Shown here piece after piece: positions 25,001 to 31,618 of a stretch of 64,000 nt of DNA. Positions within the stretch are counted from its first letter, which is position 1. Each line of letters begins with the position of its first letter. The translations under genes were made by a program, and so were the position numbers. The notes beneath the pieces were generated by a model that was not told the origin of the DNA, made no database searches, and was given only the letters and a program-made list of their open reading frames with translations. The stretch is taken from contig NZ_JMLV01000007.1 of assembly GCF_000686045.1 (NCBI RefSeq), positions 107,683 through 171,682 of the forward strand, given 5' to 3'. This DNA comes from Fodinicurvata fenggangensis DSM 21160. Lineage in GTDB: Bacteria; Pseudomonadota; Alphaproteobacteria; Kiloniellales; DSM-21159.

Positions 25001-25659
25001 GACAGGATCACCTCCACCAGCGGCACCTCGGCAATCTCGTGTCCGCCCGGCGCCAGCCAGGCGATGTCCAGCCGGTCGCTGTCGAAGCGCACCGGCACGT
25101 CGAACAGGAATCCGGCGCGCAGCTCCGCGCCCTCGGCCGGCGCGCTGTCGAAGACCAGCTCGGCGGCCAGGCGATCCACGCTCCAGCCGCCGGTCACCTC
25201 CGCCCCGTCCACTTCCACGCCATCCAGGGCCACGCGCAGGCTGTCGGCCAGCGGCAGGGTGATGCGCCTCAGGTAGCTGCCCGCCCCGACGCCGTAGCGC
25301 TTGACCAGCGGGAAGCGCCGCCGCACCCCGTCGCCGTGGCCCAGCAGTTGGTCCGTGGGCTGCACCGCCTGGGCGGCCGGGCAGGACTTGTAGTCGGCCC
25401 AGTCGCGCAGGGGGAAGGCGCGCGCCCGGCCCCGGCGGGCGTAGAAGAAGTCCAGCAGCAGGTCGCGGTCGGGGGCCGAGCGCACCCCGCGCGCCGCATT
25501 GAAGCGCAAACGCGCCGCCGCCCGGTTCTGGTTGCGCTGCTCGCGGCCCGAGGCGGTCTCCACGATGGCGGTGCTGAACTCCGGCCCGCCCTGGGATCCG
25601 CGGGCCAGGGCCAGCGGGAAGGCCACGTCGTCAAATCCTTCCAAGGTCGCTTCAGGCAT
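24997..25659 (-). CDS. DUF2460 tail protein, GTA gp12-like
   Basis: A 220-residue distal tail protein. The start MPEATLEGFDDVAFPLALARGS, the block FFYARRGRARAFPLRDWADY and the C-terminus FLFDVPVRFDSDRLDIAWLA are characteristic of DUF2460 (RcGTA g12). The ATG at 25659 is the conserved start; the open frame upstream is the shadow of gp11. Overlaps the tape-measure gene by 8 bp and gp13 by 4 bp, so the tail operon is tightly coupled. Confidence 0.93.
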   Translation of the reverse strand: MPEATLEGFDDVAFPLALARGSQGGPEFSTAIVETASGREQRNQNRAAARLRFNAARGVRSAPDRDLLLDFFYARRGRARAFPLRDWADYKSCPAAQAVQPTDQLLGHGDGVRRRFPLVKRYGVGAGSYLRRITLPLADSLRVALDGVEVDGAEVTGGWSVDRLAAELVFDSAPAEGAELRAGFLFDVPVRFDSDRLDIAWLAPGGHEIAEVPLVEVILS

Positions 25660-26361
25660 CGCGCCGTCCCTTCTCGACAATGCGGGCCAGCTGCACCGCC
25701 GCCTGGCTGGCGGCCTGGCGCACCCGGCGCGGATCGCCGCCGGTGCCCTGGATGTTGATGGTGATCTGCGGGGCCGCCGCCTCCTGCTTCGAGCCGTTCG
25801 GCAGGATGCGCCCGCCGCTGTCGGGACGGAAGATCTCGGGTCCGCGCTCGCCCACCAGGTAGGCGCGGCCCGGCCGCACCGGCCCGCCATTTGCGCGCGC
25901 GCCGCCGAAGGGCAGCAGGTTGCCCAGCAGGCCTCCCAGCTGGTTCGTCACGCCCTGGCCCAGCTGCTCCAACGGCCCGTCCAGCACCCGGCGCAGGGTC
26001 ATGCGCTGCAGGTCGCCGACCAGGCCGCGCAGCACCTCGGACAGCTTGCCGCCCTCCAGCGCCGCGCCCTCGAAGGCGCGGGCGAAGGCCGTGCCCAGGT
26101 CATCGGCGGCCGCGTCCAGGCCGCGCGCCGCCTCGCGGCTCTGCAGCAGGCCCCGGCGCAGCTCCGCCAGCGCCTTCGGGTCGGGCAGGCCGGCGGGCGA
26201 CGCCTCCAGCCCCCTCCTTGCAAGGCCTTGCCCAGCTCGGCTTCGGTCTCGCGGCGCAGGGCCTGCAGTTGCCGGCGATAGTTCGCCAGGTCCACCTCCA
26301 GGCGCAGCGGCGGCGCCTCACGGCGCCCGTCATGACCATAGGGCGACGACAGCTCGGCCAT
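25652..26361 (-). pseudogene. GTA gp11-like tape-measure protein with a frameshift
   Basis: The N-terminal 50 residues (MAELSSPYGHDGRREAPPLR to GKALQGG) begin at 26361 in one frame. The continuation (LEASPAGLPDPKALAELRRG, then KLSEVLRGLVGDLQRMTLRR and a C-terminal ITINIQGTGGDPRRVRQAAS) is in the -1 frame, ending at 25652. The switch falls on a run of five G (26210-26214); six G would restore one 237-residue frame, close to RcGTA g11 (about 219). Either a true disabling mutation, a sequencing slip, or ribosomal slippage. Protein order and overlaps are otherwise normal. Confidence 0.8.
26210..26214 (-). other. Frameshift site in gp11 (G5 run)
   Basis: On the minus strand GGA GGG GGC TGG leads the N-terminal frame into a nonsense Arg/Ala/Cys-rich peptide. 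A -1 shift here reads GGG CTG GAG and restores tape-measure sequence. The heptamer is not a perfect X XXY YYZ site, so an indel is more likely than programmed slippage. Confidence 0.75.
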
Positions 26362-26491
26362 GCCCGACCTCCTCTTCGAGTGGGTGAGTCACGGAATCTT
26401 CCCATTTTTGTTTCAGGGTTCCCGCGTTGCCTTGCCGGCCCCGCAGGTCTAGGCTTCAAGCTTTGACGCGGCTTTCCAGGGAAACAGACGC

Positions 26492-27007
26492 ATGGCCCGC
26501 TTCCTGCTTTATATCTTCTGTCTCGCCCAACTGGTGATCGCCGTCCTGCCGCTGGCGCGGGTGGTCGTCTTCCAGGGCCTGTCCGGAGAGATCTTCGGCA
26601 CCTCCGAGGGCGCCGCAACGCTGGTGATGAACATGCCCGTGGTGGCCAGCGGCTTCTGGCTGATCGGCTGGCTCAGCCTGGCTCTGCTGTCCTACAGCTT
26701 CGCCCGCCTGCTGGCCCAGCAGGCCCGGATGATGAAAAGCCTGGAGAACCTGCCCGCCCGCGAGGCCCCGGCCCGGGAAACCGCCCCGCGCGAAGGCCGC
26801 GCCCGCGAGGAAGCGGTCCCGGAAGAGCCCAGACGCGAACGCAGGGCCCACCGCGAACCGCCGCTCACCGACGCGCCGCCGCTGAAGGACGAAGAGACGG
26901 AAGAACCGCGCAGCCGCCGCCTGCGCAACGAGAAGCCAGCCCGACAGGACAAACAGCGCCGCGAACCCGTGCTCGGCACACCGGGGTCAGCCAGCGACGA
27001 GCGGTAG
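26492..27007 (+). CDS. Small two-span membrane protein with charged C-terminal tail, antisense to the tail operon
   Basis: 171 residues with two hydrophobic segments (LLYIFCLAQLVIAVLPLARVVVF and VVASGFWLIGWLSLALLSY). About 95 very charged Arg/Glu/Pro residues follow (EAPARETAPREGRAREEAVP), probably cytoplasmic and disordered. No family recognised. It stands on the plus strand between gp11 and an AT-rich insertion. The last 26 bp, covering the stop codon, are nearly repeated at 28465-28490, beyond the insertion. Confidence 0.65.
   Translation: MARFLLYIFCLAQLVIAVLPLARVVVFQGLSGEIFGTSEGAATLVMNMPVVASGFWLIGWLSLALLSYSFARLLAQQARMMKSLENLPAREAPARETAPREGRAREEAVPEEPRRERRAHREPPLTDAPPLKDEETEEPRSRRLRNEKPARQDKQRREPVLGTPGSASDER
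26983..27006 (+). repeat. Direct repeat, left copy, flanking an AT-rich insertion
   Basis: GGGGTCAGCCAGCGACGAGC followed by GGTA. The copy at 28467-28490 differs at two positions (C for G, A for G). The two copies bracket the AT-rich segment containing the small membrane protein and lipoprotein genes. Confidence 0.75.
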
Positions 27008-27097
27008 CTCTAATTGAGAAGAGAAATCTTTGGGTAGTGATATTTTATCAGCTATTTCCCTGTATATTCGGTGTGTTCTTGAACACAGGCATTATGT

Positions 27098-27523
27098 TCA
27101 TTCCGAATTTGATCCCCGGTTCATCTTCGTCACCCGATCCTGAACACGGTTATCGTCACAAAAGTCTTCATTTTTTGCATGTGACCAATAACTGGACACA
27201 CTGCCCTTCTCATTTTTAAGCCAATTACCGATATTATCTAATTCATAATCGGTAAACCCTGCATCAAAGCTCCTATCTATATGTTGTTCGCACTCTTCTA
27301 TGCCCAGACCACCGTCTCCTGGTATGGAATCGCTTATTCTATCCCAACCTTCCCATGCACGTAGAGAGACGAAACAACGCGAAGCTTGCTGAACCTCAAA
27401 TTCAACTGAACTACAATTATAATCACTTTCTTTTAAAATAATAAATATTAATGAAATAGCTATTGGTATCGTAATGAACCAAAATGATAATAAAAACCTA
27501 ATTAATTTTGATATACTTTCCAT
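27098..27523 (-). CDS. Membrane-anchored protein of unknown function, AT-rich
   Basis: 141 residues. One N-terminal transmembrane helix (FLLSFWFITIPIAISLIFIILK) is followed by a polar, probably periplasmic domain with four to five cysteines (NCSSVEFEVQQASRCFVSL, GIEECEQHIDR, EDFCDD). Unrecognised family. Base composition is strikingly AT-rich against the surrounding GC-rich phage-like genes, so it was probably acquired from another host. It lies 22 bp downstream of the lipoprotein gene and probably forms a pair with it. Confidence 0.6.
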   Translation of the reverse strand: MESISKLIRFLLSFWFITIPIAISLIFIILKESDYNCSSVEFEVQQASRCFVSLRAWEGWDRISDSIPGDGGLGIEECEQHIDRSFDAGFTDYELDNIGNWLKNEKGSVSSYWSHAKNEDFCDDNRVQDRVTKMNRGSNSE

Positions 27524-27545
27524 TATAGATAATCAGTTCCATAAA

Positions 27546-28298
27546 TTATAATTTCCCTACTCTGTATTCAACTTTATTTCCATCCTGATCCTGTCCCTCG
27601 CCCACTGATCCTTTACCAGGACCGAGCGCTGTAAACCCTCCTGAAGCAGAATTACCGTCGTTGCAAGCCACTGACCAACTCCCCTCGGCCTTATTTGCGA
27701 AGGCATATGAGCCTGTACATTTAACATTATCATCCATGTCTATTTTAATATCCCCTGTTTTCTTATTATTTATTTCTATTTCACCAATCATATTTCCATA
27801 TTTATTATCCCAATAAATTGCCATTTTCCTAATATCACCAGATTTATCATCCGATTTTACCGAAAAGTCTCCACTATTAGAAAATTTTTTCTGGGTAGAG
27901 GCATTGGATTGTTTGGTAGTACGACCAGCAGAATCTTGTTCGCTGATGTCCCCTTCCCAAACCACTCTATGATTGATGCCGTAGGTGTAGCAGGGGACAC
28001 CATTTGAGGCCTTTTCGCATCGGTTGATAGCTTTCTGCGCTGTAACGACTCCCGAACAACCATCATACACGGATGGGCAACCATACCCACCGTAGGTTTC
28101 CCCGTCTTCGGAAACAGCAAAGTATCCTGTCTGATAAGAACTTCTGTAGCTTTGGTAAGCGCTCTGAACGTCCGAACTAAGTGTAATATCCCCTTGTCCA
28201 ACCTTATCCGCGTTCTGCAACTGACAGGAGGAGAGAATGATGGAAGAAATAGTTACTACTGGAATATAAATAACTGCTTTTGATAGATTTCCACTCAT
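27546..28298 (-). CDS. Cys-rich lipoprotein, AT-rich
   Basis: 250 residues. The signal peptide ends in a lipobox (SSIILSSC), so it is lipid-anchored in the periplasm. The middle carries disulfide-type cysteines (YGGYGCPSVYDGCSGVVTAQ, INRCEKASNGVPCYTYG). The C-terminal part is beta-rich with a GSYAFANKAEGSWSVACNDG motif and ends GNKVEYRVGKL. The first cysteine segment recalls DUF4189-type secreted proteins, without proof. The ATG at 28298 has GGGGGTGG upstream. Same AT-rich island as the next gene. Confidence 0.65.
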   Translation of the reverse strand: MSGNLSKAVIYIPVVTISSIILSSCQLQNADKVGQGDITLSSDVQSAYQSYRSSYQTGYFAVSEDGETYGGYGCPSVYDGCSGVVTAQKAINRCEKASNGVPCYTYGINHRVVWEGDISEQDSAGRTTKQSNASTQKKFSNSGDFSVKSDDKSGDIRKMAIYWDNKYGNMIGEIEINNKKTGDIKIDMDDNVKCTGSYAFANKAEGSWSVACNDGNSASGGFTALGPGKGSVGEGQDQDGNKVEYRVGKL

Positions 28299-28396
28299 AA
28301 CCACCCCCCATGACATACTGGGACGAATATTCTGGAAAAATGGGACCCTAGATCCAGAATAATTCTATAACTAAAGATTACCCGCTGAAGTTGTTT

Positions 28397-28447
28397 TTAG
28401 TCAATGAAATCATCAACCATTTCCGCCAAAGTCTCCAGCTCGTCCCC
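28397..28447 (-). pseudogene. Remnant of a second tail-chaperone C-terminus
   Basis: A short minus-strand frame GDELETLAEMVDDFID followed by TAA parallels the real gp10.1 ending QEELEALAGMLEEVD at 29183-29230, and the DNA is visibly related (GCCAAAG-CTCCAGCTC). An in-frame stop lies just upstream. It looks like the 3' end of an allelic chaperone gene left behind when cargo was inserted. Confidence 0.55.
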
Positions 28448-28466
28448 CTAGTACCCACCAGTGGCC

Positions 28467-28490
28467 GGGCTCAGCCAACGACGAGCGGTA
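28467..28490 (+). repeat. Direct repeat, right copy
   Basis: GGGCTCAGCCAACGACGAGC followed by GGTA, 22 of 24 bases identical to 26983-27006. It marks the right border of the AT-rich insertion. The surrounding 28299-28542 gap contains this repeat and the chaperone remnant; no other gene is seen. Confidence 0.75.
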
Positions 28491-28542
28491 AGCGGCACCT
28501 GCACCTCAGGCCCTGTAATAGAAGCACCGGAGCGGCGGCGGT

Positions 28543-29127
28543 CTAATTCCCGTGCCCGCCGTGGTGATGACCTTCGCCTTCCTGCCCCTCACCCGGCTGG
28601 TAACCGCGCAACTCTGCATAGGCTGCGATCTGCTCGGCGCTCAGCAGGTCCCTCGTGGTCAGATGGGATTTCAGGTGCGTGGCTCTTAACGCGGCCCGGG
28701 CCTGCCCGATCTCTGCGGTCAATGCCTGCAGGCTTTCGGACGTGATGCTCTGCTCGGCGAACTTCCGGTCGAGCTTCGCTTCCAGTTCGACCAGCCTTGC
28801 CCCTTGCTCCTCCGCCGCATCCTTCATGCTGTCGTAAAGCGCTTGGACGCGCGCCTCCTGCTCGGAGGTCAGGTCCAGTTGCCGGGCAAGTTCGAGCACA
28901 TGCAAGGGGCCCGGATAGCCGTTCAACTCAGCCGCCAGGGCAAATCCCATGCCCCGCCCAGCCTGCAGGTCGGCAAGCTCCTCCTGCGACAGGGCCTTGA
29001 TCTCGCGCTCCTGAAGTCCGGAATAGGGCTGCGACGTCTCGGCCCAGGCGGGCGCGGCTACCAGGAACAGACAGGCCGCGGTCATGATAACGGGTACCCT
29101 CACTGCAAACCTCCTCGGTTGCCTCAT
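28543..29127 (-). CDS. Spy/CpxP-like periplasmic protein with His-rich tail
   Basis: 194 residues. The signal peptide ends at PAWAETS. Two helical LTxxQ-type motifs follow (LARQLDLTSEQEARVQALYD and TRDLLSAEQIAAYAELRGY), which characterise Spy/CpxP-like and related heavy-metal-associated periplasmic proteins. A conspicuous His cluster ends it (GEGHHHGGHGN). It may be a chaperone or metal-binding stress protein. The ATG at 29127 has AAGGAACG upstream; a longer frame would overlap gp10.1. Inserted 55 bp after the tail chaperone. Confidence 0.8.
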   Translation of the reverse strand: MRQPRRFAVRVPVIMTAACLFLVAAPAWAETSQPYSGLQEREIKALSQEELADLQAGRGMGFALAAELNGYPGPLHVLELARQLDLTSEQEARVQALYDSMKDAAEEQGARLVELEAKLDRKFAEQSITSESLQALTAEIGQARAALRATHLKSHLTTRDLLSAEQIAAYAELRGYQPGEGQEGEGHHHGGHGN

Positions 29128-29182
29128 TCCATCGTTCCTTGAATCTAGCGCATCCACTGTATGCCGACCACCTTCAACAGGA

Positions 29183-29392
29183 CTAGTCAACCTCCTCCAG
29201 CATGCCCGCCAAAGCCTCCAGCTCCTCCTGCGACAGACCGCCGTTGACCGGGGTCAGCAGGCCGCGGCCTTCCAGCAGGGCGGTGAACTCGCCCGGGGTC
29301 ATGGCCCAGAAGACGGCCGGGGTTAGCCCCAGCGGCCCGAAGGCCAGCGCCATCAGGCGGCGCCAGTCGATGCGCCAGCCGGGCGTCCCGGC
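29183..29392 (-). CDS. Tail assembly chaperone gp10.1-like, reached by -1 frameshift from gp10
   Basis: This frame encodes AGTPGWRIDWRRLMALAFGP and continues LGLTPAVFWAMTPGEFTALLEG to EEVD, the GTA/phage tail assembly chaperone family (typical start DWxxLM). No ATG, GTG or TTG lies in frame upstream of the conserved DW, back through a long stretch of gp10. The gp10 frame contains the heptamer GGGAAAG at 29392-29398, identical to the lambda G/GT slippery site. A -1 shift there fuses 131 gp10 residues to these 69 (about 200 total). An internal ATG at LM would delete the conserved start. Confidence 0.78.
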   Translation of the reverse strand, partial: AGTPGWRIDWRRLMALAFGPLGLTPAVFWAMTPGEFTALLEGRGLLTPVNGGLSQEELEALAGMLEEVD

Positions 29393-29784
29393 TTTCCCGG
29401 CGGATCGGTCGCGCCGCCTCCTGCCCCTTCCTTGCTCTCCGGCTCGCCCGACAGCGCCTGGATCAGCAGCTGCGCCGCCACGGGAAGCAAGCGGGCCGCG
29501 CCGGCGCGCAGCAGGCGATCCTCGATGCCTGGCTCCGACAGCTGATCCGGTCCTTCCTCCAGAGCCAGAACCAACAGGGTGACCACCTCGCCGATGCGCC
29601 AGCCCTGGCCCGCGACCAGGCGTTCGGCCAGGTCGGGCAGCGGGCCCAGCGCCGCCTCGGCCCGCGCCACGAAGGCGAAGGTCGGGCGCAGGCGATGGTG
29701 CCGGCCCTGCAGGCGCAGCACCACCTCTCCCCTATAGAGATTTCCTTGCTGTGGGTTTCCTGTTGCTGTTGCGCCCATGGTCAT
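29353..29784 (-). CDS. GTA gp10-like tail protein (zero-frame tail chaperone)
   Basis: 143 residues. GEVVLRLQGRHHRLRPTFAF and AEAALGPLPDLAERLVAGQG match the GTA gp10/Phage_TAC_11 family that acts in tail assembly. The last dozen codons overlap the gp10.1 frame, with the slippery heptamer GGGAAAG (read G GGA AAG) 12 codons before the stop. That is the lambda gpG/gpGT arrangement. ATG at 29784 overlaps the major tail gene by 4 bp; a second ATG lies at 29778. Confidence 0.85.
   Translation of the reverse strand: MTMGATATGNPQQGNLYRGEVVLRLQGRHHRLRPTFAFVARAEAALGPLPDLAERLVAGQGWRIGEVVTLLVLALEEGPDQLSEPGIEDRLLRAGAARLLPVAAQLLIQALSGEPESKEGAGGGATDPPGKPGRPAGASTGAA
29392..29398 (-). promoter_or_regulatory. 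Programmed -1 ribosomal frameshift heptamer GGGAAAG
   Basis: In the gp10 frame the codons are CCG GGA AAG, i.e. G GGA AAG, which re-pairs perfectly as GGG AAA. This is the exact slippery sequence of phage lambda genes G and T, and it sits at the gp10/gp10.1 junction of a tail operon, where such shifts are conserved. Confidence 0.75.
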
Positions 29785-30212
29785 GGCGTGCCTCCGCCGG
29801 CGGTGAAGCTGACCGGCCCGCTGCTCTCCAGGGTCAGCGAGAAGGTCTCGGCCTCGTTGTAGCTGCCGGTGCGCACGAAGCGGGCGATAGCGAAATCGCC
29901 CTGGAAGCGGTCGCCGTTGTCGAAGGTGATACGGCAGCGCTCGACCTGCCGCGCCACGGCGCTGGCGTGCAGGCGCGCCCAGGCGGCGTTGTCGTTGGCC
30001 AGCCCCTCGGCCTCGACGCTCAGGCGCTGCACCCCGGCATCGGGCAGCAGTTCGCGAAAGCCCTGGGAGTCCAGGGTGGTGGCGTCCTGCAGGTCGTTGT
30101 CCAGGCTGACGGCATTGCTGCGCAGGCCGGCCACCACCTCGAAGGTCTCGGGGTCCCCGGGCGCGGCCAGGAACAGGCGGGCCAGGCGCCCGCGATAGGC
30201 CTGGTGACTCAT
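29781..30212 (-). CDS. Major tail protein, GTA gp9-like
   Basis: 143 residues. GLRSNAVSLDNDLQDATTLDS followed by QGFRELLPDAGVQRLSVEAEG is typical of TP901-1/GTA major tail (tube) proteins, as is the C-terminal SYNEAETFSLTLESSGPVSF. It polymerises into the tail tube. It overlaps gp8 and gp10 by 4 bp each, forming an ATGA-coupled run that keeps stoichiometric tail expression. Confidence 0.92.
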   Translation of the reverse strand: MSHQAYRGRLARLFLAAPGDPETFEVVAGLRSNAVSLDNDLQDATTLDSQGFRELLPDAGVQRLSVEAEGLANDNAAWARLHASAVARQVERCRITFDNGDRFQGDFAIARFVRTGSYNEAETFSLTLESSGPVSFTAGGGTP

Positions 30213-30643
30213 GGCGTGCTGCCTCCTTCAGGCTGTGGAAAGTAAAGGCCCGCGACCTCCAGGCGGAACGCCCGCCAGGGCCGCTCCGCCGGCACCGCCA
30301 GCGGCCCGCGACAGGTGAGCGAGACCAGCTGCCCGTCCGGCCAGGCCAGGTCGGCACCCTCCAGCAGGGTCCGCGCCCGGCGCAGCGGTGCCTCGGCCTG
30401 CCCGGGCGGTGCCTCCTGCCGCGCGAAAGCCGTGAGCGCGAAACCCAGACGGGCCAGGCGTACGTCCTGTACGTCCAGATTGTCCTCCTGCTCCAGGGCA
30501 CCGATGACCAGCAGCGGCAGGGGTGCGGCCGCCGGCACCGGCAGGGCGGTGAAGATTGCCGGGCTCCCGTGGAAGGCGGGCAGCAGGCCAGCCAGCTCGG
30601 CATCGCCGCTCAGGCGTTCGTAGAGGGCCGCCGACAGGCTCAT
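30209..30643 (-). CDS. DUF3168 tail-completion protein, GTA gp8-like
   Basis: 144 residues. MSLSAALYERLSGDAELAGL and VIGALEQEDNLDVQDVRLAR are characteristic of DUF3168 (tail terminator-like) proteins placed between head-tail adaptor and major tail genes. Expected to cap the tail tube at the head-proximal end. Overlaps neighbours by 4 bp. Confidence 0.9.
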   Translation of the reverse strand: MSLSAALYERLSGDAELAGLLPAFHGSPAIFTALPVPAAAPLPLLVIGALEQEDNLDVQDVRLARLGFALTAFARQEAPPGQAEAPLRRARTLLEGADLAWPDGQLVSLTCRGPLAVPAERPWRAFRLEVAGLYFPQPEGGSTP

Positions 30644-30972
30644 GAGCTCGCCTCCGGCCGCACCGCCTCCAGCCGCACCTGCTGCAGGCCGTCGGGGCCG
30701 GCGGCGGGCAGCAGGGCGCGCAGCTCGTAGTCCAGGCCTTGGTGGCGCAGGCGGTCGCCGACCTTCATGTCCAGGTGACCGGGCAGCCAGAGCCGCCCCA
30801 TCACCGCACTTACGTCATAAGGCACGTCCGGCGCGCCCGATGGCAGATGCAGTTGCAGCTGGCCGTAGACCGGCCCTTCCTCCTGCCAGTCCACCTGCCA
30901 CTGGCCCTGGGCGTCGCGGTTCTCGACCCGGCGCAGCCAGGTCAGGCGCTCGTTCAATCCCATCACCGCCAT
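30640..30972 (-). CDS. Head-tail joining protein, GTA gp7-like
   Basis: 110 residues. LNERLTWLRRVENRDAQGQW and KVGDRLRHQGLDYELRALLP match the phage head-tail adaptor (PF05521) family, a small beta-barrel stopper between connector and tail. It lies 4 bp after gp6 and overlaps gp8 by 4 bp. Confidence 0.9.
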   Translation of the reverse strand: MAVMGLNERLTWLRRVENRDAQGQWQVDWQEEGPVYGQLQLHLPSGAPDVPYDVSAVMGRLWLPGHLDMKVGDRLRHQGLDYELRALLPAAGPDGLQQVRLEAVRPEASS

Positions 30973-30976
30973 TTCC

Positions 30977-31513
30977 TCACGGTTTGCGCCAGGGCCGCAG
31001 CAACAGGCGCGCCTCGCCGGGCAGGCCCTGGCCCTGCAGGTTGCGCGTCACCTGCTGATCGCCCAGGCGTTCGCGCGCGCGGCTCAGGTCGGCGCCGCGG
31101 CCCAGCAGGCTGCCCGCCACCAGGCGCAACGCCTGGCGGAGGGCATCGGGCAAGGGGACTTCGCCGGGACCGTCCCCCCAGCCCGCCTGCAAGGTCAGCG
31201 TCACCGGAACGCCGGCGCGGAAACCGCTGGCCCGCGACACGGCCCAGGGGCGGGCCGTGAAGCCCTCGGGCGCCAGCACCGCCCCGTCGATCTCGACGCC
31301 GGACAGCGCGCTCAGCGGCCCCTCCGGCAATTCCAGCAGGCGCCGCCGGCGCGGCGGCGTGATCTCGCAGGTCACCTGCCGCGCCGTCAGCGACGCCGTG
31401 CCCAGCCAGGCCGCCACCAGGGCCTCGGCGGACTCGGCGGCCGCCATCAACCGCGGATGGCCCACGTCCACCCCGGCGAAGGCGGCCAGCTCCGCCTGCG
31501 TTAGTAAAGACAT
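30977..31513 (-). CDS. Head-tail connector (gp6-like adaptor)
   Basis: 178 residues. LTQAELAAFAGVDVGHPRLM and AAAESAEALVAAWLGTASLT with PDALRQALRLVAGSLLGRGA correspond to the phage gp6-like/phiE125 gp8 connector family that joins the portal ring to the stopper. The C-terminal basic stretch is normal. It follows the capsid gene after 105 bp, so this gap may contain a terminator or a local promoter; I see no clear motif there. Confidence 0.87.
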   Translation of the reverse strand: MSLLTQAELAAFAGVDVGHPRLMAAAESAEALVAAWLGTASLTARQVTCEITPPRRRRLLELPEGPLSALSGVEIDGAVLAPEGFTARPWAVSRASGFRAGVPVTLTLQAGWGDGPGEVPLPDALRQALRLVAGSLLGRGADLSRARERLGDQQVTRNLQGQGLPGEARLLLRPWRKP

Positions 31514-31618
31514 CGTTACTTTCGCTCCCTTGCTCGAGAAAAAGCACGGGCGAGTCCAAAGCCAGGGACCCGCCCGTCAGTCAGGGGGATAGGGGCCAAG
31601 AAACCCAGGTCAGGCCGC

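Noticed and set aside
22634..25276. A plus-strand open frame of about 880 codons opposite the DUF2163 gene
   Set aside because: Low-complexity antisense frame; the real gene with DUF2163 signature is on the minus strand.
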